Assembly (NCBI GenBank): GCA_964394665.1
Contig: CAYMYN010000066.1
Coordinates: 1 to 11,597 of the forward strand
DNA: 11,597 bases
Direction: 5' to 3'
Source of the DNA: CAYMYN01 sp964394665
Lineage (GTDB): Bacteria; Planctomycetota; UBA1135; GCA-002686595
The translations under genes and the position numbers were made by a program. The notes beneath the pieces were generated by a model, which did not search any database, was not told the DNA's origin, and saw only the letters and a list, made by a program, of their open reading frames with translations. This document shows, in pieces, positions 1 through 6,605 of the stretch (positions within the stretch are counted from its first letter, which is position 1; every line of letters begins with the position of its first letter).

Positions 1-20
1 ACGGCCGGCAAGCCGGCCGT
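1..20. repeat. GC-rich inverted repeat (hairpin) at left edge
   Basis: The arm ACGGCCGGC (1-9) is the exact reverse complement of GCCGGCCGT (12-20), with AA between them, so RNA from either strand could form a tight 9-bp hairpin. It lies just upstream of the first gene and could be the stem of a terminator for a gene beyond the left edge. No T-run follows on the + strand, so an intrinsic terminator is not demonstrated. In DNA this GC-rich a stem of this size can also arise by chance. Confidence 0.45.
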
Positions 21-71
21 ACCGAGAGTGCTCGAATTCTTCTCACACTCTGAGCACAGACCGCCCGCGCC
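21..71 (+). other. short non-coding leader before the PBP gene
   Basis: This 51-nt stretch between the edge hairpin and the first start codon is less GC-rich than the genes. It contains a 6-bp inverted repeat, GTGCTC (28-33) with GAGCAC (52-57), and an overlapping alternative pairing, AGAGTG (25-30) with CACTCT (46-51). I see no convincing -35/-10 pair and no strong Shine-Dalgarno sequence before the ATG at 72. It may hold the 5' untranslated region or an unrecognised promoter. Confidence 0.3.
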
Positions 72-2519
72 ATGAGACTCGTGCCCCTCGACTCGGCCTC
101 CGGTCTGCGTCCGATCACGGCCTTCGCCCTGGTGGCGGTGGTGCTGGGCGCCGTCGTCGGCCGCGGCGCCCACATCGTGCTCGCCGGCGGCCACCGCCAA
201 CCCCAGCGCTCGACGCAGGAGACCCTGCCGGCGCCCGACTTCGACGTCGTCGACCGCGAGCAACGCACGTTGGCGCTCTCGGTGCGCCAGCTCGACCTCG
301 TCGCCTCCCCGCGCGCGCTGTGGCAGGCCCACACGCCGCGGCGCCTGGCGCGCGCCCTGGCCGAGGCCCTGGGGGAGCCCTGGGACGAGGCCTCGATGCT
401 CGCGGCACTCCTGCCCGACATGGGCGCGGACGGCGTCGTGCGCGTCGACCCGCGCGCGATCCTGCTCGACGAGGAGGCCCGCCGGCGGGTCGAGCTGTGG
501 GCCCGCGGGCGCGACGAGCGCGGCGTGCCCGTGCGCCGCGCGATCGAGGGCCTGTTCACCGAGGAGATCGAGACCGGCTTCTGGCGTCTGTGCTGGGAAC
601 CGGCGGTGTTGCTCTCGGAGGAGCAGCGCCGGGCCCACTCCGGTGGCGAGACGGCCATGGTGCCGCTCCTGTGGACGCGCCGCATCGCGGACGAGCTCGC
701 GCGCTGCATCGCGCCCCAGACGGCGCTCGACCGCCACGCCGACCCCAAGGCGCTGGGGCGCCAGCGGAGCGCGATCTGGGCCGCCCTGCTGCCCAGCGCG
801 GAGCGCCTGATCGCCCGCGACGTGCACGGCCCGACCGCCGGGCGCGTGCTCGCGGCGCTCGAGAAGGAGGGCGTGCAGTTGCACCAACTGCGCCTCGACT
901 TCCGCCACGAGCGGCGGTACCCGGTGCGCAGCGCGCAGGACGACGACGCCTTCGAAGTGGTCGGCCGCTGGCGCTTCGTCGACCGCGAGACGGCCCTGCG
1001 CCTGGCCTGCGCCGAGTTCGGCATCCCCGACCTCGCGCACTGCCCGGACCCGCTGCTCCCGGGCCTGCGGCGCCGCGCGGCGCAGTTGCTCGACGAACGC
1101 CACCCCGCCAGCGGCCTGGAGCGCCTGGCCGGGAACCTGCTCGCGTCCCCCGAGTGGTCCTTCCTGGCCGGCACGCCCGCCACCTACCGCTTCCGCCGCG
1201 ACCAGCCGGTCCACAAGCGCGCGCGCCACTACTACTTCGACGAGACCCCCGAGAGCGAGACGCCGCGGGTCGTCAGCACCCTCGACGCGCAGCTCCAGGC
1301 CTACGCCAAGCACCTGCTCGATCGGACCGTGGAGCGCACCGACGCGGCCCTCGGCCTGGCGATGGTCGTCGACGTGGCCAGCGGGGACGTGCTCGCCGTG
1401 ACGGGCACCTCGCCCTACTCGATCGCCGAGTTCCTGCCGACCTGGCACGTCTTCACGCCCGGCTCGACCTTCAAGACGATCGTGATGGCCGCGGCCCTCG
1501 ACGCCGGCGTCGTGCGGCCCACGGACACGTTCTTCACCTACAACGGCAGCTACCGCATCGAGAACAGCCGCCGCCCGCCGATCCGCGAGGCCGAGGGCAG
1601 CCCCACGGGCTTCGTCAGCGCCTCCCAGGCGCTGGCCCGTTCGGTCAACGCCGTGCTGGTGCAGATCGGCATGAAGCTCGACGACCGCGTGCTGCACGGC
1701 TACCTCACCGACCTCGGCTACGGGCGGCTCCCGGGGGTGGGCGTGGGCGTCGAGCGCACGCACCCGTTGCCGCGCCTGCCCTGGAAGAAGGCCTGGGAGC
1801 AGGCCTCGATCTCCTTCGGTCACGAGCTGGGCGTGAACCTCTGGCAACACGCCGCGGGCCTGGCGGCGGTCATCGGCGGGGGCGAGGCGCGCCCCCTGCG
1901 GCTGCTGCGCGAGGTGCGGCGCGACGGCCGGGTGTGGGACCTCGAGCGGCCCGCGGGCCGGCGCGTGTTCCGTCCCGAGACCTGCGCCACCGTGCGCTCG
2001 ATGATGGAGCTCGGCGCGCGCGAGGGCACGGGCGAGCGCCTGTGGCAGGTCGAACACAAGCTCGGCACGCCGCTGGTCTTCGGCAGCAAGACGGGCACCG
2101 CGGAGAAGGTCGGCACCGAGACCTGCCTGCACAACGAGCTGCGCCGCAACCAGGAGAACCTCGAGCGCGCGGCGCGCGGCCTGGCGCCCGTCAGCTACGC
2201 CGAGGCCCGCTCCTGGCCCAAGGAACGCCATCGCTCCTGCTACACGTCCTCGATCTGCGTCTTCGGGCGCACCCTGGACGACGCCCGCGAGGTGATGGTG
2301 CTGGTGGTCGTCGACGAGCCGCGCGGCGGCGGCCGGCACTTCGGCTCGCACGTCGCCGGCCCCACGGCCATGGCGCTGCTCAAGGAGGCCCTGGGCCTCT
2401 CCCGCGCCGGAGCGGATCTGGCCCTGGAGATCGACGCCGCGGGCTTCGTGCCGAGCCAGTCGGAGCTCTCCAACCCCGACGACCTGCCCTGGGCCGTGGA
2501 GGTGCCCGCCGTGTGGTGA
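72..2519 (+). CDS. ftsI: class B penicillin-binding protein, FtsI/PBP3-like transpeptidase
   Basis: This is an 815-residue bitopic D,D-transpeptidase that would crosslink septal peptidoglycan in the periplasm alongside the SEDS polymerase encoded downstream. A hydrophobic segment at about 15-38 is the membrane anchor. Residues 56-70 (FDVVDREQRTLALS) match the DRNGxxLA-like motif that opens the pedestal domain, and ERRYPV near 280-285 with VVGRW near 297 fits the usual pedestal end. The transpeptidase domain has all three catalytic motifs: STFK (nucleophile S465, K468), SVN (524-526) and KTG (673-675). At 815 residues it is much longer than E. coli FtsI (588). The extra length lies in the pedestal (about 90-390), in an insertion of about 45 residues right after KTGTAEK, and in a C-terminal tail of about 35 residues. 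No PASTA repeats are seen. Its place immediately before murE is the classical ftsI position. The start at 72 is the first ATG and leaves the anchor near the N-terminus, but no clear ribosome site precedes it. An elongation-type PBP2 role cannot be excluded. Confidence 0.9.
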   Translation: MRLVPLDSASGLRPITAFALVAVVLGAVVGRGAHIVLAGGHRQPQRSTQETLPAPDFDVVDREQRTLALSVRQLDLVASPRALWQAHTPRRLARALAEALGEPWDEASMLAALLPDMGADGVVRVDPRAILLDEEARRRVELWARGRDERGVPVRRAIEGLFTEEIETGFWRLCWEPAVLLSEEQRRAHSGGETAMVPLLWTRRIADELARCIAPQTALDRHADPKALGRQRSAIWAALLPSAERLIARDVHGPTAGRVLAALEKEGVQLHQLRLDFRHERRYPVRSAQDDDAFEVVGRWRFVDRETALRLACAEFGIPDLAHCPDPLLPGLRRRAAQLLDERHPASGLERLAGNLLASPEWSFLAGTPATYRFRRDQPVHKRARHYYFDETPESETPRVVSTLDAQLQAYAKHLLDRTVERTDAALGLAMVVDVASGDVLAVTGTSPYSIAEFLPTWHVFTPGSTFKTIVMAAALDAGVVRPTDTFFTYNGSYRIENSRRPPIREAEGSPTGFVSASQALARSVNAVLVQIGMKLDDRVLHGYLTDLGYGRLPGVGVGVERTHPLPRLPWKKAWEQASISFGHELGVNLWQHAAGLAAVIGGGEARPLRLLREVRRDGRVWDLERPAGRRVFRPETCATVRSMMELGAREGTGERLWQVEHKLGTPLVFGSKTGTAEKVGTETCLHNELRRNQENLERAARGLAPVSYAEARSWPKERHRSCYTSSICVFGRTLDDAREVMVLVVVDEPRGGGRHFGSHVAGPTAMALLKEALGLSRAGADLALEIDAAGFVPSQSELSNPDDLPWAVEVPAVW

Positions 2520-4030
2520 AGCTGGGCGAGCTGGTGGGCGCCCTCGGCGGGCGTTGCCCGGGCCTCGTGGGCGGCGGGCCGACGATCCGCGACGTGCACC
2601 TCGACAGCCGCGAGGTATCGCCCGGGTCGCTGTTCGCCGCCTTGCCCGGCGCGCAGGCCGACGGCGCGCGCTACCTCGTCCAGGCCGCCGAACGCGGGGC
2701 GGTCGCCTTCCTCGTGCCCGAACCGGGCGCCGGGCCCGCGGCGGGGCCGGACCTGCCCCGTTGGGAGCATCCCCGGGCGCGGGCCGCGGCGGGCGAGGCC
2801 GCCGCGCGCGTGCACGGCCGTCCCACCGCGTCCCTGTTCACCGTGGGGATCACCGGCACCAACGGCAAGACGACCAGCGTGCACCTCGCCGCGCAGCTCC
2901 TGGCCCACGCCGGCCGGCGCCCGGGGGTGATCGGCACCACCGGCCACCGCTTGGCCGACGGCGTCCCGATCCCGACCGCGCACACCACGCCCGACGCGCC
3001 GACCTTGCAGCGCCTGGCGCGCCGTCACCTCGACGCGGGCGGGGACGCGCTGGTGCTCGAGGTCAGCTCGCACGCCATCGCCCAGGAGCGCACCGCCGGA
3101 CTCGAGCTGGCCGTCGGCGTGTTCACGAATCTCTCCCGCGACCACCTGGATTACCACGGAACGCTGGAGCAGTATGCGGCCACCAAGGCGCGCATGTTCA
3201 CCTCCCTCGGGCCCTCCCGCGTCGCGATCGTCAACGCCGACGATCCCTACCATCGCACGATGGCAGAGGCGGCGCGTGGGGTAGGGGCGGAGGTTCTCAC
3301 GTACGGCACCGGGTCCTCCGTGGACCTCTGCGCGAGCGGATCGCGTACGGGCTTGCAGGGAACAATCCTGTTTCTCACAGGGATGGGGATTCCAGGGACC
3401 AGGATCGAACTCCCCCTGCTGGGCCGTCACAACGTCCTCAACGTGCTGGCAGCCACCGCTGTGGTGCTCTGGTCGGGAGCGAGCCCTTCCACGATCGTGG
3501 AAGGGCTCGCAACCGTTACCGCTCCCCCCGGACGCCTCGAGCCCGTGCCGACCGGGTCCCGCGGGTTCCGGGTGCTGGTCGACTACGCCCACACCGACGC
3601 GGCGCTCGCCAGCGTGCTCGACGTCCTGCGCGAGGTGCTGGCCGAGGACGGCCGCGGCGGACGCCTGATCGTCGTCTTCGGCGCCGGCGGCGACCGCGAC
3701 CGCGGCAAGCGCGCGCCCATGGGCCGCGCGGCCGCCGAGCGCGCCGACCTCGCGCTGCTGACGAGCGACAACCCGCGCTCCGAGGATCCGCTGGCGATCC
3801 TCGAGGCGCTCGCCGCGGGCACGCGCCCCGCGCCCGGGGAGCGCTGGACGCCGCGCGCGCGCATCGTGCTCGAGCCCGACCGCCGCGCGGCCATCCGCCT
3901 GGCCCTGCGCGAGGCGCGCGCGGGCGACGTGGTGCTGATCGCGGGCAAGGGCCACGAAACCACCCAGACGATCGGCGAGCGCGTGCTCGCCTTCGACGAC
4001 CGCCAGGTCGCCCTGGAGGAGCTGGCGTGA
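2516..4030 (+). CDS. murE: UDP-MurNAc-L-Ala-D-Glu:meso-DAP ligase MurE
   Basis: This 504-residue cytoplasmic Mur ligase adds the third amino acid to the peptidoglycan stem peptide. The N-terminal UDP-sugar domain includes HLDSREVSPGSLFAALPG (28-45). The ATP-binding loop GTNGKTT is at 114-120, followed by TTPD (157-160), EVSSHA (182-187) and DHLDYHG (209-215). The probable carbamylated lysine is K224 in ATKARMF. LLGRHNVLN is at 301-309 and PPGRLE at 337-342. DNPR at 418-421 is the signature of DAP-adding rather than lysine-adding enzymes. The length matches the family. The GTG start at 2516 overlaps the PBP stop (GTGA), implying translational coupling; GGAGG at 2498-2502 is a plausible but distant ribosome site. 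Oddities: codons in roughly 3145-3533 are much richer in A/T-ending and otherwise rare codons than the rest, and a perfect 32-nt palindrome lies at 3479-3510. The reading frame is intact across both. Confidence 0.95.
   Translation: MKLGELVGALGGRCPGLVGGGPTIRDVHLDSREVSPGSLFAALPGAQADGARYLVQAAERGAVAFLVPEPGAGPAAGPDLPRWEHPRARAAAGEAAARVHGRPTASLFTVGITGTNGKTTSVHLAAQLLAHAGRRPGVIGTTGHRLADGVPIPTAHTTPDAPTLQRLARRHLDAGGDALVLEVSSHAIAQERTAGLELAVGVFTNLSRDHLDYHGTLEQYAATKARMFTSLGPSRVAIVNADDPYHRTMAEAARGVGAEVLTYGTGSSVDLCASGSRTGLQGTILFLTGMGIPGTRIELPLLGRHNVLNVLAATAVVLWSGASPSTIVEGLATVTAPPGRLEPVPTGSRGFRVLVDYAHTDAALASVLDVLREVLAEDGRGGRLIVVFGAGGDRDRGKRAPMGRAAAERADLALLTSDNPRSEDPLAILEALAAGTRPAPGERWTPRARIVLEPDRRAAIRLALREARAGDVVLIAGKGHETTQTIGERVLAFDDRQVALEELA
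3145..3533 (+). other. compositionally distinct segment inside murE
   Basis: By hand count, G+C across 3121-3540 is about 66%, against about 77-82% in lines sampled from the rest of murE; the line 3361-3420 falls to 55%. Between 3359 and 3533 codons such as GGA, ACA, TTT, ATT, CCA, GAA, GCA, GTT, GCT and AGG recur, although they are nearly absent elsewhere in the gene. The segment covers the end of the ATP-binding domain and the start of the C-terminal domain, and the MurE frame is preserved. The boundaries are approximate. Homologous replacement from a less GC-rich relative is one explanation; local constraint on codon choice is another. Confidence 0.6.
3479..3510. repeat. perfect 32-nt palindrome inside murE
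   Basis: The half-site GCGAGCCCTTCCACGA (3479-3494) is followed directly by its exact reverse complement (3495-3510), with no spacer and no mismatch; pairing stops at A3478/A3511. It encodes roughly GASPSTIVEGLA of MurE, just before the PPGRLE motif. Sixteen contiguous self-complementary pairs are very unlikely by chance in 11.6 kb even at this base composition. It could form a cruciform in DNA, a strong hairpin in mRNA, or be a binding site for a dimeric protein. No second copy was noticed in the window. Confidence 0.85.
4015..4021 (+). promoter_or_regulatory. ribosome binding site of murF (decides start)
   Basis: GGAGGAG within the last codons of murE has its GGAGG core (4015-4019) 7 nt from the GTG at 4027, but 16 nt from the in-frame ATG at 4036. 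This spacing and the GTGA overlap with the murE stop favour the GTG as the murF start. Confidence 0.65.
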
Positions 4031-5457
4031 TCCGCATGACGGCGCGGGAGGTGTGCGCGGCGACCGGCGCCGTGCACGTGGCCGGCCCCCAGGCGGCCCT
4101 GCACGGCGTCAGCACCGACACCCGCAGCCTCGAGCCGGGCGCGCTCTTCGTCGCGCTGCAGGGGCCCTCGTTCGACGGCAATCGATTCGCGGCCGAGGCG
4201 CTGGCGCGCGGCGCGGGCGCGGTGTTGCTGCGCGGCGAGCCGGCGGAGGCGCAGGTCCTGGCGCGCTCGCTGGCCGGCGAGGTCACCCTGCTCGTGCACC
4301 CCGACCCACGCGCGGCCCTCGCCGACCTGGCGCGCTGGCACCGCGCGCGGCTCGACATCCCGGTGCTCGGCATCACCGGCTCCTGCGGCAAGACGACCAC
4401 CAAGAACATCCTCCTGCAACTGCTCGCGCAGCGCATGGCGGTGACCGGCTCGCCCAACTCGTTCAACAACGACATCGGCGTGCCGCACACCCTGTTCCTG
4501 GCCGACGAGCGCAGCGCGGCGCTGGTGGTGGAGCTGGGCACGAACCGTCCGGGCGAGATCGCCGCCCTGTGCCGCACGGCCCGGCCGACGGCGGGCATCC
4601 TGACGAACATCGGCGCCTCGCACCTCGAGGGTCTGGGCTCGATCGAGGGCGTGGCGCGCGAGAAATCGGACCTGGTGGCCTCCCTGCCGCGGGACGGCTT
4701 CGCCGTGCTCTCGGCCGACTGCGCCTGGACCACCAAGGTCCGCCCGTTGTCGCCGGCGCGCGTGCTGACGGTCTCGATCGACGGCCAGGCGGACCTCGAG
4801 GCGCGCGAGCTGTTCTTCCAGGACGGCGGCACGACCTTCCGCCTGCGGGGCCTGGGGCTGCCCGCGACCGAGGTCTTCCTGCCCCTGCTCGGGCGGCACA
4901 ACGTCTCGAACCTCTTGTGCGCGTTGGCGGCCTGCGCGGGCCTGGGCCTGGACCTCTCCGAGCTGCTGCCCGCCGTCGGGCGCCTGGTGGGCGGGCGGCG
5001 GCGCATGGAGCGGATCGAGCTGGGCGACGTGCTCGTGCTCGACGACAGCTACAACGCCAACCCCGAGTCGACCGCGGCCAACGTGCGCGTCCTCGCCGGC
5101 CTGCACGGCCACCGCCGGCGCGTGCTGGTGCTCGGGGACATGCTCGAGCTGGGCGAGGGCGCCGCGGAGCACCACCGCGAGCTCGGCCGCTTGGCCGCCG
5201 GCGCGGGCGTCGACCGCATGTTGCTCGTGGGCGAGCTCTCGCAGGCGACGCGCGCGGGGGCCCTCGAAGCCGGCTTCGCCCCCGAGCACGCGCTGCACGC
5301 GGACGAGGTGGGCGCCGCGCAGGAGCTGGCCCTGGGGCTGATCGAGCCGGGCGACGTGGTGCTCGTGAAGGGCAGCCGGCGCATCGGGCTCGAGCGGGTG
5401 GTGGCGCGCCTGGTGGAGCGCTTCGGCGCGCCGGCCCGACCGGGGAGCCTGGTCTAG
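4027..5457 (+). CDS. murF: UDP-MurNAc-tripeptide:D-Ala-D-Ala ligase MurF
   Basis: This 476-residue cytoplasmic ligase adds D-alanyl-D-alanine to UDP-MurNAc-tripeptide, completing the pentapeptide precursor. VSTDTRSLEPGALFVAL (28-44) is the N-terminal substrate domain. The ATP loop is GSCGKTTTK (118-126), where Cys sits at the position usually held by Asn or Ser. NSFNNDIGVP (144-153), ELGTNRPGEI (169-178) and NIGASHL (194-200) follow, then LLGRHNVSN (287-295), and in the C-terminal domain DDSYNANPES (339-348), LGDMLELG (369-376) and VKGSRRIGLE (447-456). These place it in MurF rather than MurE or MurC, and the length is normal. The GTG start overlaps the murE stop by 4 nt, so expression is probably translationally coupled. 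The alternative ATG at 4036 would remove only three residues. Confidence 0.95.
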   Translation: MIRMTAREVCAATGAVHVAGPQAALHGVSTDTRSLEPGALFVALQGPSFDGNRFAAEALARGAGAVLLRGEPAEAQVLARSLAGEVTLLVHPDPRAALADLARWHRARLDIPVLGITGSCGKTTTKNILLQLLAQRMAVTGSPNSFNNDIGVPHTLFLADERSAALVVELGTNRPGEIAALCRTARPTAGILTNIGASHLEGLGSIEGVAREKSDLVASLPRDGFAVLSADCAWTTKVRPLSPARVLTVSIDGQADLEARELFFQDGGTTFRLRGLGLPATEVFLPLLGRHNVSNLLCALAACAGLGLDLSELLPAVGRLVGGRRRMERIELGDVLVLDDSYNANPESTAANVRVLAGLHGHRRRVLVLGDMLELGEGAAEHHRELGRLAAGAGVDRMLLVGELSQATRAGALEAGFAPEHALHADEVGAAQELALGLIEPGDVVLVKGSRRIGLERVVARLVERFGAPARPGSLV

Positions 5458-5459
5458 CC

Positions 5460-6605
5460 ATGGTCCCGGGCATCCTCGACGACCTCTTGGGGCTGCAGCT
5501 CTTCGGCTACATCACCTTCCGGGTCGCGGCCGCGGCCTTGACGGCCTTCGTGCTCGCGTTGGCCCTGGGTGGGCCGACCATCCGCTGGCTGCGCGCGCAC
5601 AAGTTCCTCGATCCCGAGAAGGAGGAGCTGCGCCGCCGCACCGACATCCCGGCCCACGCGCAGAAGGCCCTCACGCCGACCCTGGGCGGCAGCTTCCTGA
5701 TCGTGTCGTTGCTCAGCGCGGTGCTGCTGTGGGGTCGGCTCGACAACCTCCACGTGGTGCTGGCGGTGCTCCTGACCGCGGGCCTGGCGGCGGTGGGCTT
5801 CGTCGACGACTTCTGGAAGCTGACCCGACCCAAGGCGCCGGGGTTGTCGCGGGGCGCCAAGATGCTCGGCCTCTCGCTGGTCACCCTGGGGGCCCTGTCC
5901 GCGTTGGTGTTCCACGCCCGGACCACGGGCCAGCCGGCGCTGCTGCACCTCTTCCCGCCGTTCTTCAAGGACGCCGTGATCCCCCTGGGGAGCCTGGGGC
6001 TGCTCGGGATCGCGGTCTTCCTCGCCTTCCAGTGGCTGGTGGTGGTGGGGACTTCCAACGCGGCCAACATCACCGACGGGCTCGACGGGCTGGCGGCCGG
6101 CTGCCTCTTGATGGCGGGGCTGGCGCTCTCGATCTTCTGCTACGTCAGCGGCCGCTACGACTGGACCGGCTACCTGCTGTTGCCCCACGTGCCGGCGGCC
6201 TCCGAGATGGCGGTCGTGGGCGGCGCCCTGTGCGGCGCCTGCATGGGCTTCCTCTGGTACAACGCCCACCCGGCCCAGGTCTTCATGGGCGACTCGGGCT
6301 CCCTGCCCCTCGGCGGGCTGCTGGCGTGGATGGCGCTGGTCTCCAAGCAGGAGCTCGTCCTGCCGCTGATCGCCGGCGTGTTGTTCCTCGAGTTGGGGAG
6401 CAGCTTCCTGCAGACCTTCTGGTACCGGCGCAGCGGCGGCAAGCGCCTGTTCACCTGCGCGCCGCTGCACCACGGCCTCGAGCGCTTCGGCGGGATCTTC
6501 AAGCCGGGCCCGCGGCCCTGGCACGAGGTCACGGTGGTGGTGCGGGCCTGGATCGTGGCCGCGGCCTGCGCCCTGCTCAGTCTGGCCCTCCTCAAGGTGC
6601 GCTGA
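5460..6605 (+). CDS. mraY: phospho-MurNAc-pentapeptide transferase MraY (lipid I synthase)
   Basis: This is a 381-residue polytopic inner-membrane enzyme that transfers phospho-MurNAc-pentapeptide to undecaprenyl phosphate to make lipid I. The usual series of long hydrophobic segments begins at about residue 18. Family motifs: TPTLGG (72-77, canonical TPTMGG), FVDDFWKL with D116/D117, SNAANITDGLDGLAAG (199-214) and FMGDSGSLPLGG with D278. The C-terminal motif, usually three consecutive histidines, reads APLHHGLE with H337, H338 and G339. It is followed by a loop of about 13 residues (GGIFKPGPRPWHE) that looks longer than the usual GW(P)E turn. The catalytic aspartates are intact, so I expect an active enzyme. 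The start lies 2 nt after the murF stop, with GGGGAG at 5442-5447 as a possible ribosome site. A WecA-like transferase is the alternative, but the TDGLDG motif and the cluster position favour MraY. Confidence 0.94.
   Translation: MVPGILDDLLGLQLFGYITFRVAAAALTAFVLALALGGPTIRWLRAHKFLDPEKEELRRRTDIPAHAQKALTPTLGGSFLIVSLLSAVLLWGRLDNLHVVLAVLLTAGLAAVGFVDDFWKLTRPKAPGLSRGAKMLGLSLVTLGALSALVFHARTTGQPALLHLFPPFFKDAVIPLGSLGLLGIAVFLAFQWLVVVGTSNAANITDGLDGLAAGCLLMAGLALSIFCYVSGRYDWTGYLLLPHVPAASEMAVVGGALCGACMGFLWYNAHPAQVFMGDSGSLPLGGLLAWMALVSKQELVLPLIAGVLFLELGSSFLQTFWYRRSGGKRLFTCAPLHHGLERFGGIFKPGPRPWHEVTVVVRAWIVAAACALLSLALLKVR

Noticed and set aside
1..20. Rho-independent terminator at the left edge
   Set aside because: The stem is good but the downstream sequence has no T-run, and its statistical significance is weak in such GC-rich DNA. 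It is reported only as an inverted repeat.
320..2515. Possible N-terminal extension of MurE by more than 700 residues in the same open frame
   Set aside because: The translation is Arg/Pro/Ala-rich noise over the real PBP gene, while MurE similarity begins right after the GTG at 2516 and gives the normal family length.
2240..3955. Long open minus-strand frames opposite the PBP and murE genes (also 3583-5298, 6170-7660, 7600-9828)
   Set aside because: They lie antisense to well-supported Mur/Fts genes, give low-complexity Arg/Ala/Gly-rich products, and are expected wherever third positions are almost all G or C.
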